Source: Pleurotus ostreatus/Saccharomyces cerevisiae fusant (Eukaryota > Opisthokonta). From it: 12,345 bases of DNA. The stretch's first letter is position 1; every line of letters starts with the position of its first letter. The position numbers and the translations under genes are program-made. This document shows, in pieces, positions 1 through 9,011 of the stretch. Location of the stretch: the NCBI GenBank assembly GCA_024196135.1, contig JAMQCK010001072.1, positions 1 through 12,345 of the forward strand, given 5' to 3'. The notes beneath the pieces are model-generated. The model was not told where the DNA came from. It searched no databases and saw nothing but the letters and a program-made list of their open reading frames with translations.

Positions 1-480
1 GCTGATTGGGGCGGGTGCAACGACACGTCCAAGTCCACCTCTGGCTTTGTGTTCATCTCAAGCCGAGGCGCCATTGGTTGGTCCAGCAAGCGGCAGTCTA
101 TGGTCTCCCTCTCCTCTACAGAGTCTGAGTACATTGATCTTGCTAATGCTGGTCAGCATTTGGCGTGGCTCCGCTCATTCTTCGAGGAGCTTGGACGTCC
201 GCAGGCCGGTGCCACCGAGCTTAGGTGCGATAACCGTGCGGCGATCATCCTCAGCCAGGATGCCCAGTTCCGCGCCCGGACCAAGCACATCCAGCGGAAG
301 TATCACTACGTCCGCGATGGGCTGGTTGCCACCGGCAAGTGTGTTGTCCTCTGGTACCCCACAGACGAGATGGTTGCGGATATCTTCACCAAGGCACTAC
401 CTCATGAGAAGCATCTCAAGTTCTGCCAAGGTATGGGTCTGCGGCCAGACTCGAGTGGGAGTGTCAGAAGTGGTGTATAG
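1..480 (+). CDS. Ty1/copia retrotransposon Pol polyprotein, C-terminal RNase H domain (partial)
   Basis: The frame is open from base 1 to the TAG at 478-480, so only the last ~159 residues of Pol lie in the window. They match the RNase H domain that ends Ty1/copia polyproteins. In order there is an ADWGG start with the first catalytic aspartate, a KSTSGFVF stretch, a KRQSMVSLSSTESEY segment with the catalytic glutamate, a CDN motif, an RTKHIQRKYHYVRD motif, and a DIFTKALP motif close to the end. All key acidic residues appear intact and there is no stop or frameshift in this part. The role is degradation of the RNA strand of the RNA:DNA hybrid during reverse transcription. The frame appears to run a few codons into the LTR, which is common for copia elements. 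The family assignment is secure; whether the whole element is active cannot be judged because integrase and RT lie outside the window. Confidence 0.95.
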   Translation, partial: ADWGGCNDTSKSTSGFVFISSRGAIGWSSKRQSMVSLSSTESEYIDLANAGQHLAWLRSFFEELGRPQAGATELRCDNRAAIILSQDAQFRARTKHIQRKYHYVRDGLVATGKCVVLWYPTDEMVADIFTKALPHEKHLKFCQGMGLRPDSSGSVRSGV

Positions 481-979
481 GGGGCGAGTCTGCCTCCACC
501 TCCTTGGGGCGGACACTTTGCAGCGCCACAGCTCATTTCGTCCTCCTTCCTTTCTGAGAAGGATATTCCCACGCTCCTTCCGGGCACGTCCGTATTTATC
601 TTTACTGTACCTCTCTTTTCCCTCAGTCGCTATCTCACTAGCAGGAAGACTGAGGTCTTGCGCGTCCTGCGCTTATTTAGCTCGTGAAACGGCGGCGATG
701 AGCGCTTTTTGGTGGTCAGTCCGGACATCCAAAGGTCATCGATCGCAGCGTTCCGCGCGACAACAGCTGCCATTGCAAGTTCTTGAGGAGCTCTGACCCT
801 ATGAAAACTGTCTGTATGGTATAAAAGGGATGCATATCAGCTTATTCATAGAGAGACACGGCATTGGAAGTATGGCAAGAGGGCGAAATCCCTTTTTCTC
901 TCTTTTGGCTGGTATGTTAGCCTCGGAGACGTTATTCCCAGCGTTGCCAGAACTCCAACGATGCGGATTTTGACTGACA
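462..979 (+). repeat. Probable 3' LTR of the Ty1/copia element
   Basis: A purine-rich tract (GAGTGGGAG, 453-461) directly precedes TGTCAG at 462, the arrangement of a polypurine tract next to a copia LTR. An inverted match, CTGACA, ends at 979, giving a 518-bp LTR with TGTCAG/CTGACA termini. A TATA-like TATAAAA at 820-826 lies in the 3' third, where an LTR promoter would be expected. The 5' LTR is outside the window, so the right border is inferred only from the short terminal inverted repeat; an end near 799 (CTCTGACC) is a weaker alternative. Confidence 0.5.
820..826 (+). promoter_or_regulatory. Possible LTR promoter TATA box
   Basis: TATAAAA lies within the proposed LTR about 155 bp from its right edge, a position compatible with a U3 promoter followed by R and U5. 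It rests on motif match and placement only. Confidence 0.35.
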
Positions 980-1567
980 TGTTCCGGTATGGTAATCAAA
1001 TGTTATTCTGACTATTCAGATGCCCCTCTGGCATTCAACAGCTCATCTACATGCCATAGCACAACATGCTCATTTTGATGTTCAGATGAACTGGCAGATG
1101 GTATAGAACACAATGGTGTATATACAGTGTATGCAAGGGTCGCGCGCAATCGCGCATGAGTAATGCGGGATCGTACAATGAGCGTCGGTCACCGTATGGG
1201 AATATGGTTGGGAGGCACTAACAGCTGTGCAGGTAAAGCCTTTTAAAAAGTAACCGACAAGTGTCCGGCGAACAGTTGAAAAGGTAACGAATGTTTAATC
1301 CGCACTGCCACTGCCCTCCGGGAGGTCGCCGGGGGCGCGCCGCATGCCGTGGGCGGCCTCTACGGTGGCGGGGACGGTGTAGGGTGATCTGATGGGTTCC
1401 CCACATGTCCGGGCGAGCCTCCGCGCCACCGCGCGCGCCTGCTAGCGCTATTGACGCGTCGCTGGGCAGTGTTTTTCCTGTTCTCAACGTGCTCGCTGTT
1501 ACACGTGTTCGGGTGTTGCCCGACTGCTTCAAATTACATAGACATAGATACAATAAATTGGTATACC
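980..1567. other. Region without a supported gene, between the copia LTR and the KDZ gene 3' end
   Basis: The part from 980 to about 1300 is moderately AT-rich with no convincing reading frame. The part from 1310 to 1500 is GC-rich. The sequence just downstream (minus strand) of the transposase stop codon is AT-rich and probably serves as its 3' untranslated region. I compared it by eye with the right flank (10793-11640) for a terminal inverted repeat of the KDZ transposon and found none beyond a 12-bp match (1528-1539). Confidence 0.6.
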
Positions 1568-4500
1568 TTACCCCTCCTCCTTGTCGCTCTCCTCGCCGTT
1601 CTCGCCATCCCCGGGCCCATTAGCAGGGTCATCCTGGTCCTCCTCCAAGTCCGCCTCGATAGCCCGTGCGTCCGCAACGTTGATGCGCGACGTAGAGGGC
1701 GCGCTCTTCCACAGGTTGCCGAAGTGCTCGTTGAGCTTCTCGTATGTACGCCGCTGGCGCGCGGCGTATGCGCGGGCGCCTTCGCCCACCGGGCCCTCCA
1801 GAGTGTCGGACACGCGGCGGCTCTCCCATTGTTGCGCGCGGAATTTCAGGCTGACCCGCGTTCGTCGCATTTCCTCCCGGACGAGGCAGATTTGCTCCTG
1901 CCAGCGCCGGAGGCGTGCGAAGGCTTTGCACCACTCGACACGTACCCCTACAATCCGTTAGTCAAAGCCTGAAGTCAAAAAATCAATTTCTAACCTTCAT
2001 AGAGGTCCGTACCCTGCGCGTCGGGGTCGTTCGTGTTCGTGCCATACCAGATCCACGAGATCTTTCTCCTCCCGTCGCCCGTCTGGTCTTGCAATCGCTG
2101 CGTAGCGGAGGTGCTCGCAGCCTCCTGTTCGGACGCTGGCGGCTGCGATTGGCCGTCCTCTCGTTCGCCCATTCCGCGTAGGTCGCGCGCGATGTCGAGG
2201 GCGCGCCAGGTGATCGGCGCTGAGTTGTCGTCGTGCAGGGCGAGCAGAGCCGCGCGCGCAAAGATATACTTGCTGGCGAGCGCGCGAATCTTAGTGTCGT
2301 AGCCGTTGATGAGCGTCCGCGCGCGAGTCGAAAGGCCCTGGTGGCGAACGTTGGTGTTCTTGAAGCGTAATTCGCGCGTCTTGGCGAGCAGGAGATCGCG
2401 AATGCCGTTCAGGCTATCCCGACACTGCGCGTCGCGCAGGCGGCGCTCGATGAGCGCGACGTCCCCGGTGCATGCGCGGCGCTCAGCATCGGAGAGGGCG
2501 GAGGGCGGGAGGATCGGCCGTTCTTCCGCAGTGGCGTTCGCGTTAGACGGATCGGCCACCCACTGCTGTATGCGCGCGGAGGCGGGCGGCATGAACGCGT
2601 CGCGCCCAGAGCTGAGCTTGTTGAGTACGCGCGAGAGCATAGCTCGCTGGCGGTAGAGCTCCCCCTCCTGCTTTGCGGTGGCGTAGGTCTTCGTCGCGAT
2701 GTTTCGTGCGAGAATTCTCCTGAAGTCACGTCAGCACGTTGTAGCTAATGCAAGTCAAAACGACTTACTGACGGTCCTCCGCATCCAAAAGCGCCACGAT
2801 GAACTCGCTCGGCGACTGGTCATGCGCTGCTTTGGGATCCGCGTTGAGCGTGGCGGCCTCCTCCCGTGCGAGGTCCAGGTGGACTTCATCCTCGGTGCCG
2901 CCTGTGGAAAAACAACTTTAGGGTCGGCCTAAATGCACACGGGGCACAACGTACTGGACTTGGGAAGCTCGAAGGGGTTAGGTACATCGCGACCGGCCTC
3001 GAAGGAGAGCACCGACTCGCGCCACTTGGGAACGTGCGCGGCTTGCTCGCGGCTGAACTCCTCAAAGTGGGCCCTTTGTATGGCCTCCTCCTTCAGTGCC
3101 TCCAGGAGCTTCCTAAGCAGGAACGCGCCGAGCGCAAGCAATTTGACCCAGTTCCAGTAATTGAGATGGTCGTCGAGGGTGTCGGCGGCGGACCCGGGGC
3201 CCATTTGGCGAAGGGATGTGCCTAAGGGACCCACGTTCGCCCAGCCGCGCTCAACTCCCTCGCCGTCCGTCCGAGCGCCGCCGAATAGGTATGCGAGGTT
3301 GAAGAGCAGCTGGCACGCCGTTTGATGGCCCAGTATATGCAGCTTTGGGATGACGAACCGCATCATCAGCGCCACGGCTTCGAAGCGTAGTAGGGGGGGG
3401 TAGCTTCTTGACGCGTTCGACGAGATTTTTGGAGAATTGGCAGGCGATGTCGTATGATAGGACAACGTTGAGCGAATGTGAGTGGAATCTCAACAGAGAC
3501 CCCAGCGCATAGTCCATATTGGCGTACCTACAAAAGCTTTAGCCGTTGAAGTTTATACATCGCGCGAAAAGACTTACCGCTCCCCTGCTTGAAGTGGCAC
3601 GACGCCGTTCGGCTGGACAAACTCGTGCCGTGCGCACACCCCGATGCCCTTGCCAGTTTCTGCATATCCCTTCAAGTACCTAGTATTGGCCTGCTCAAGG
3701 GCCGAAAGGCCCGAGCACGAGCTAGTCGTCTGCGGGAAAGTGTGAGCCCATCGAAAGATCAACTCGGAACAAGCGGCTTACCTTGTCCTGCTTCCCCGCA
3801 TGCTTGATCCACCCTGCGAAGGGCTTGTTCTCGACGATGTACGCCCCGCCATCAACCAAACAGGGGTCCTTTTCGTCTGAGGAAACTTGGCGACGCTTGA
3901 GCCGGAAGCAGGCATCGAGCGCAATGACAAGAAAATACAGATATCTATACAACAAACAACAATGAGGCGGAAGTCCCGATACTCTTACAATCCTCGCTTA
4001 CTTCTTATCTTCGGGGACGTTCTGCCAATTCTGCGGCAGATTCTCACCAGGTATGGGGCACGCGGGGCATCGCACGGCGAGCTCACCCGGGAAGACGTTC
4101 GTCGGACGGCGTATGCAATCATTTCCCCGCCCCCCCTGCTTCAACATCATGATGTACTTCCACTCGCGTATGCAGCGTGCAAAGACCTCATGACGATCCT
4201 GTGCGTGCATCAGATGCTGAGCTTCGGCGCGAAAAGAACGACCTTACCCTCAACCCCATGACACCTATGTCGTCCGTCATCTTCTCGAGCGCATTATAGA
4301 AGTCGTACATGGTCATCTTGCCCTGGTGCGTGAGGTGGTGAAAGTGTTCAAGTAGGTTGAACGTGCAGGCCGTTTTGGGTGCGTTGGCGCTCGCAGGGAA
4401 AAGGCGATGGCGGAGGAGTTGTTGGCGGAGACTCGCAGCGCCGGGGCAGCCGCATTGATAGACGGTGCACTGATAGATGCCGCCGACGTCCATGACGACG

Positions 4501-5265
4501 AAGTCCTTGTGCGCGAGCGTCGCGTTGGGGCACGATTGACCGTCGGGATGGCCAAGCTGGATGGCGAGGCCTAGTGATGCCAGGCTGACGCGAGAGAACG
4601 TCTCCCCGTCCCATTGCTGCGGGGAATTGGTAAGACAATCGCGAGCTACAGTGTATTGCTCACCTCGACGCAGCAAAACGGTCGCTGCGAATGATTCCGC
4701 ACGACACACTTTTCGCAGTACATGCTGTACCCGGTACACCCGGTGCAGCGATAGCGGGGGGTCCGTTGCTCGTCTGGGTTGCATGTGGGGCAGACCTCAT
4801 CGGCGGCATCCCCTTGACCCTCAACGCGCACCAGCTCGTCTACGAACTCGTCTGCGAACTGTTGAAAGTCTTGTAGGGGCTCATCCTAGTTTGTAGATGA
4901 GATAGCGTTGTCAGAGATAGCTGGGTACACACCGCCGTAATGTAGTCCCTTCTCTTCCACGGCCTTTGGCCTGGCTCGCAGACTATGACATTTTCGTCCC
5001 CTTGAGGAGCGCCCTCGTCGTTGGGCTGACCAGAGAAGTCGACATTGGAGGCGTTAGATAGTCGGCGGCGTTTCTTCTGGGGGGAGGGAGGTAGGTAAAG
5101 ATCGTGGTTGCGCCTGCGTCGATCGTCGCGGCTAAGACCTTGCGCCTGAGCCACAGTAATTGGGGGCGGAGGAGCGGGGTCGGAGTAGAGGTCTTCAACG
5201 TCAAATTCGTGCACATCATCATTGGAGGGGGCGGGGGCAGGAGCTTTCCGCCGTCTGCCGACCAT
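1568..5265 (-). CDS. KDZ transposase with CxC2-like cysteine cluster, 10 exons, one apparent frameshift
   Basis: This is a cut-and-paste DNA transposase of the Kyakuja-Dileera-Zisupton superfamily. Exons, read on the minus strand: 5265-4933, 4885-4664, 4616-4248, 4198-4002, 3944-3782, 3729-3578, 3527-2955, 2901-2769, 2719-1995, 1947-1568. All nine introns are GT-AG, 47-57 bp, and every phase fits. The model gives about 1081 residues, a normal size for the family. Landmarks: a basic low-complexity N-terminus; a cysteine cluster (C143, C146, C158, C161, C168, C171, H176); LGHPDG and DFVVMDVGGI; PGELAVRCPAC; DEKDP; RPNGV-like QPNGVVPLQAGER; SYDIACQF (about 503-510); RTDGEGVERGWANVGPL (about 564-580) with GPGSAADTLDDH; a C-terminal KISWIWY (about 933-939) and an acidic tail. 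The only break is one extra base in a C8 run (3393-3400), which as read truncates the protein near residue 570 before the second acidic motif. ATG 5265 was chosen because the reading frame further upstream has only a GTG. Confidence 0.93.
3393..3400 (-). other. Homopolymer frameshift in KDZ exon 7
   Basis: The minus strand reads eight C residues here. Upstream the frame encodes SYDIACQFSKNLVERVKKLP; downstream, the conserved FVIPKLH...RTDGE...ERGWAN segment is in another frame that would be continuous with seven C. As read, translation runs on in the wrong frame to a stop at 3253-3251. Both flanks are well conserved, so this is either a recent inactivating mutation or a sequencing/assembly length error in the homopolymer. 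Confidence 0.85.
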
Positions 5266-5510
5266 GGTCGATGGGGGAGCGACGCGAAGGTACAATGCGG
5301 CATCCTCGCGATCGTGTGACAGCACGCGGTTGTGTGACTGAACGCGATTGTGTGACAGAACGCGTTGTTGAATCAGTCACCGACGCGTCTGATCAGGTGA
5401 CTACAGCGCTCCCGAACAAAGACCTTCATATTTAGCCGCGCTCTGTGCCCCGCCCCGCTTCTTACCCTCCCCCATTACAGTCACTCGCGGCGCCACTGAG
5501 CGCAACACAT
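5266..5510. promoter_or_regulatory. Divergent promoter region between KDZ transposase and TET/JBP gene
   Basis: The 245 bp lie between the ATG of the minus-strand transposase (5265) and the first plausible ATG of the plus-strand dioxygenase (5511), so both promoters must lie here or overlap. The region holds an 18-bp tandem repeat (5307-5378), inverted GTCAC/GTGAC motifs (5376-5400) and an AT-rich CATATTTAG at 5427-5435 that could act as a TATA-like element for the plus-strand gene. Function is inferred from position. Confidence 0.6.
5307..5378 (+). repeat. 18-bp tandem repeat, four units (fourth degenerate)
   Basis: Units start at 5307, 5325, 5343 and 5361. The first three read CGCGATCGTGTGACAGCA, CGCGGTTGTGTGACTGAA and CGCGATTGTGTGACAGAA; the fourth keeps CGCGTTGT and then diverges. 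The shared core is CGCG(N)TTGTGTGAC. Placement in the divergent promoter suggests a regulator or transposase binding array, but that is inference. Confidence 0.85.
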
Positions 5511-6290
5511 ATGGTGCTCAAAAGTAAGTCTGAAATCTACCACCACCCCGCGATGAGCATGTCGAGAGGCGACGCGCCCCATTTCGTTCTCCCGGGCACG
5601 CGTTTGAGTACCCACCGCACTGGCGAACTCGCGGCAGTGCTTTGGGCAGGCGAGACGCGGGCGCGTTGCTACTGAACTAGCCATCAGGACCATGCTACCC
5701 CAACATGTATGACTCCCCATGCTGACATCTCTACAGAATTCGCCGACTGCGTCGGCTTGCGAACATTGCGCTTGGGCAGGCTGTTCAGTCAATACTACCT
5801 CGTTCCCGACGACTCATTCGACCTGGACGCACTCGGCTTAGCAGCTGCGGAGAGGGAGATGGACGAGGAGGTGGTCGAAGACAAGAACAAACGCGACGAC
5901 GGCACTGACAAGCCACCCACCCGCGCGTCCACCAGCCCACCAACGGTGGCGCAGGACCTGCCCCCATCGCATACACCCCGCTCGAGTCCCCTTTCCCCAC
6001 TCTCCTCGCTCCCGTCCACCCCCTGCTCGTCGAGATCGGGCTCTCCCGCCCCCCGTCCCCCCACGCCCACGCGCGTAAACCAAGCGATCAAGGGGTGCGG
6101 CCGCAAGCGCCGGAGCAAAGAACAGGGGCGGAGAAATAGAGCGAAGAAGCGCAAGGCAAGCGTCGATGCCGCCACCCTTCGAGACCGCGCCCGGCACCAA
6201 GCAAAGCGCATCGCGCGCTCTCAACCGAAGCGCGTTGAGTACAAGCTAGACACCGCACCGGTCACGTCGACTGGGCTTCCAGCTGATGCT
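5511..6290 (+). CDS. TET/JBP-type dioxygenase, N-terminal part (5' exons)
   Basis: This is the 5' half of the dioxygenase gene continued at 9577. The main exon, 5737-6290, follows a good 3' splice site (CTGAC branch-like sequence, then CTCTACAG ending at 5736). It encodes an acidic stretch (DSFDLDALGLAAAEREMDEE), a long Ser/Pro-rich linker, a strongly basic Arg/Lys segment that could be a nuclear localisation or DNA-binding region, and then LDTAPVTSTGL, which matches the conserved approach to the catalytic domain in fungal TET/JBP proteins. The first exon is uncertain: ATG 5511 is followed by a perfect donor GTAAGT at 5524, and donors at 5608 and 5665 would also keep the frame (all phase 1). 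The longer alternatives would add a segment containing HFVLPGTRLSTHRTGELAAVL. The coding sequence is cut at 6290/6291 by the TIR element. Confidence 0.7.
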
Positions 6291-6291
6291 G

Positions 6292-6800
6292 TAAGGTAGA
6301 TTTAAATCCACCCCGACAATTTACGTATCGTCGATTGAAATCTTTCACGACGTGAAATCGGCCCGATTTCCGTGCCCGGGCAGCCCGCCGCTGGCGCCGG
6401 GACGTGCCCTAATAGGGCTCCGAGGCCGTGATGCGCCCCGCGCGTGGCCGGCGCGGCGCGGGAACGTCACGCGCGCGCGCCCCGGACGCGTCGGGGACGC
6501 GCCGCGTGCTGCCGCTGTCGCCGCCGCGCGCCGTAGCGAGCGCAAAATGTATGTAAATGATGTATCTAAAGCTATATGCTACGTATCTAAAGGGGGAGGG
6601 CCGGAAAGGATGAAAAAGGGGGGGAAAGCACGAGCGAAAATTTTCGCTCGCGCGCGACGCGTTCTCGCGGCTTTCGGAGCACGCGAAAGCGCAGGAGAAG
6701 GGTAGGAAGGAGGAGGGGGACATCCCCCCATGCTACGTGCACCCATTCGCGTCGACAGACGCGTCTGCGGTGGCCACGTAGCACAATGGGGGAGGGGGAG
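6292..6800 (+). repeat. Left terminal inverted repeat of nested element
   Basis: It is the reverse-complement partner of about 9012-9567. The terminus is a near-palindrome (GGTAGATTTAAATCCACC, one mismatch). It also contains a perfect 20-bp palindrome at 6631-6650, a TGCTACGTG/CACGTAGCA hairpin (6731-6739 with 6775-6783) shared with the right repeat, and a G-run tract at the inner edge. The inner boundary is approximate. Confidence 0.85.
6631..6650. repeat. Perfect 20-bp palindrome in the left TIR
   Basis: CGAGCGAAAATTTTCGCTCG reads the same on both strands. The right TIR has the related but imperfect GAGCGAAATTTTTCGCC near 9158-9175, so the symmetry is not maintained in both copies. Confidence 0.8.
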
Positions 6801-6806
6801 GGTGGG
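6788..6806 (+). other. G-quadruplex motif with 1-nt loops
   Basis: GGGGGAGGGGGAGGGTGGG has four G-runs of three or more separated by single bases, a textbook quadruplex-forming pattern. It sits at the inner edge of the left TIR. A second, looser G-run cluster lies at 6909-6957. Confidence 0.6.
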
Positions 6807-7550
6807 AGGAGGAGTCACGACTTCCTCCCTGCAGGCAGCACACGCCAGACGTATTCAGACGCGTCTACGCGATGCCCGACACGGTGCCGACCGTGCGCGA
6901 GACGGTCAGGGGGGGGGTGAGACGGCGGGGAGGGGGAGGGGAGATGACCGGAGGGGGTCGTCTTGCGGCTCGCGCGAGCGCGTGCTGGCCTGCAGCAAGA
7001 CGCGTGAGGCACGCCTATAACACGTGGCGGCGTCATGCGCATAGCCTGCATCCTTCGGCAGGATGTGCAAGGGTGGGGAAAGGGAGAGACGGGGGGAGGA
7101 GAGAGGTGCTGCACGCGCGGCTGCACGTCGCGAGTGCCCTCACGCGTCCCCCCGCCCCAAAAAATTAGAGTTTAGCAGGAAGTAGAAGAAGTGGGCGCGT
7201 TCACGCACTGTGTGCCCTTTTCCGCGCGGCGCGACATCGCAGTGTCGCCTTAGTCTACTCGCCGTCGCGCGTGGCGCATTTTTGGCGAGTTCTCGGGTTT
7301 TTCTCCATTTTGGGGGCGCGTAGTGATGGAGATGGAATGGGAGGGGGTGGGGAATAGAGACAGCGCAGGAGGGCGGGGAGAAGGGCACGGCGGTCGTGGA
7401 CAACTGAGGCAGCCATCGTGAGCGCGCGTCATGTTGTTCCTCGGGACCGCAAACGCTGTTCTTCGGGACCGCGCGGAGGTCGGACCGAGCCCCCGAGGCT
7501 CCTCCTCGCCGTCTTGAATGCCCTCGGAAAGACGCCGAAGGGGGCAGAAG
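6807..7550. other. GC-rich interior of nested element, no gene recognised
   Basis: This is a high-GC, compositionally biased sequence with short frames on both strands that read as low-complexity Arg/Pro/Ala/Gly and match no family I know. It includes a G-run-rich stretch at 6909-6957 and a small hairpin (CATCCT...AGGATG around 7049-7065). A short direct repeat, TTC(C/T)TCGGGACCGC, occurs at about 7437 and 7460. Confidence 0.5.
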
Positions 7551-7584
7551 ACTCTGAAAACTTCAGAGTACGATAGGGTAAGTC

Positions 7585-7929
7585 TTAAGTATCATGGATA
7601 CCGATTTTTGAAAAAGCGGTGGCTTTGGAAGTACTCGAATCCTTGAATGTACTGGAAATTCCAGCACTCCTGAGCTGTTTATGGATTTCAGACTTCACGC
7701 AGGGGCTTCCACGCCATTCTAAATGGATAACGTAGTAGTACCTTTTATCCCCTTCACATCGCAGCTTGTTCCAAGCAAATCGATGACCAAATGAGGGAGG
7801 GGGACGCAAATCGCCGCTGGAAGACAATACTCGAAGGGAGATCAGCTGGGGCTTGTGTGTTCCCAGGTCAAGCTCGATCTCAGCACCGTCTCTGAGTCCA
7901 TTTCCCACGAAACTTTCAGGATCTTATCT
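7585..7929 (-). other. Unidentified 114-codon reading frame in an AT-richer island of the nested element
   Basis: Within the otherwise GC-rich element, about 7555-7975 is noticeably richer in A/T. On the minus strand a frame opens at 7929 and ends at 7585 without stops. It encodes a protein of balanced composition (for example GAEIELDLGTHKPQLISLRV and KRYYYVIHLEWRG), unlike the Arg/Pro-rich frames around it. I do not recognise a domain. There is an in-frame ATG at about 7908. It could be a captured host-gene fragment, a decayed element gene or chance. Confidence 0.3.
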
Positions 7930-7975
7930 TCTATATGTCTAGTAATATATTCCGTTGAAAATAACCTCTTAGATG

Positions 7976-9011
7976 TCTCCCGGCTTGTATCCGAGGCCCT
8001 TGAAGGCGGCGACGCCACCGCTCGGAGGCCGGGCCGGCATACCGGTCCGAGCCATCCGGCGCGCTCGCGACGCGCGTCCTCGTCCTCAACCACCACCGCG
8101 CCGCCCGCGTTGTCCCCCGTCCCTCTCACGCACCCCTCCCACCCTCCCTTTCCTTTCTCAACCTCTCGCATAAGCCGCCAATGAGGCGCTCGCCCACGAT
8201 CGCGTCCCACAAAACAAGGGAAAATGGCGATAACAACGGCTATCAAGCGGAACGAGGAGGAGGTTACGGGTGTGTGAACGCGCCCCGCATACATTCGCAC
8301 TACTAACTCATGCTGCCCTTTGACGCCGGATGGGTGGGGGGCGCAAGCAGAAGACGGAGGGAGCGGGGCAAACATCGCCCCGTCCCCCACCATATCCCCC
8401 CCCCTCAGACGTGGTCTGAGGGTGCGAGGGTCTCGCCTCTGACGCGCTGCGCGTCATGAGCGAGCCCTCGACGGCCATACGGCTGTCGCGCCCTCGCTTC
8501 CGCGCTCGTTCATTACGACCAGCGCGGATGGGTAGCGCCGTTCACCCTCCACGTCCCCATCCCTATCCACCTCTCCTGCGGTCGTGGAGAATCGCCTTCG
8601 CGGCGATTTTCCGCGTCGCGGGAGATGCGTCACGCGCATCCGGGTGGCCAGCTTGGTGCACCGCGCACGCCGCCGACCGCAGCCGGCGCGCGCAGCATGC
8701 CGAACGGTCGCCTTGCGCGCGTCCCGCGCCCCTCGCCCAACCCCTCTGACCCGTCCTTCGACGGGAGGGGCTGCGGCGCTGAGGCTACGTTCTCTTACGC
8801 GCGTGTGCGCGCCCTGACGACGCGCGGGGCAGCCGAGGAAGCGCAGTCGCGCAGATCGCGGGCGAGATCTCGCACCCCGCGGTTGTCGCGCGCCTGCGTG
8901 GCTGCAGCAGCCTGCCCCCCTTGGACGACACCCTCTCCCTCTCATCCCTTGTGCGGCCTGGGGCTCTTCACGAGCATCTGGACCGTGTAGGACCGCCGTG
9001 AATTCGACCCG
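7976..9011. other. GC-rich right interior of nested element, no gene recognised
   Basis: The frames here are Arg/Ala/Pro/Ser-rich on both strands with no recognisable domain, as expected of high-GC noncoding DNA. A perfect 8-bp-arm hairpin, CCTCAGAC-GTG-GTCTGAGG, lies at 8403-8421. Confidence 0.5.

Noticed and set aside
47..796. 249-residue plus-strand frame overlapping the copia RNase H
   Set aside because: Off-frame shadow; the RNase H frame carries clear catalytic motifs and this one is Ser/Arg/Leu-biased without any domain.
1405..2656. Several plus-strand frames opposite the KDZ 3' exons
   Set aside because: They are shadows of the minus-strand exons, rich in Arg/Ser/Leu and without domains.
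5266..5325. Upstream extension of the KDZ N-terminus
   Set aside because: It begins at GTG, not ATG, and overlaps the 18-bp promoter repeat; the ATG at 5265 gives the expected basic N-terminus.
5709..5736. ATG at 5709 as the start of the dioxygenase
   Set aside because: It lies just before a strong splice acceptor with a branch-like CTGAC, so it is probably intronic; the upstream ATG at 5511 with in-phase donors is preferred, though not proven.
5795..6224. Minus-strand frames opposite the dioxygenase 5' exon
   Set aside because: Low-complexity antisense shadows of the Ser/Pro-rich linker.
6292..6297. Harbinger-type TAA/TTA target duplication for the nested element
   Set aside because: The left flank reads TAA and the right TTA on the same strand, so they are inverted parts of the TIR and not a direct duplication.
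8454..8945. 163-residue minus-strand Arg/Ala/Gly-rich frame in the nested element
   Set aside because: The very high GC makes long frames likely on both strands; overlapping frames are equally open and no domain is visible.
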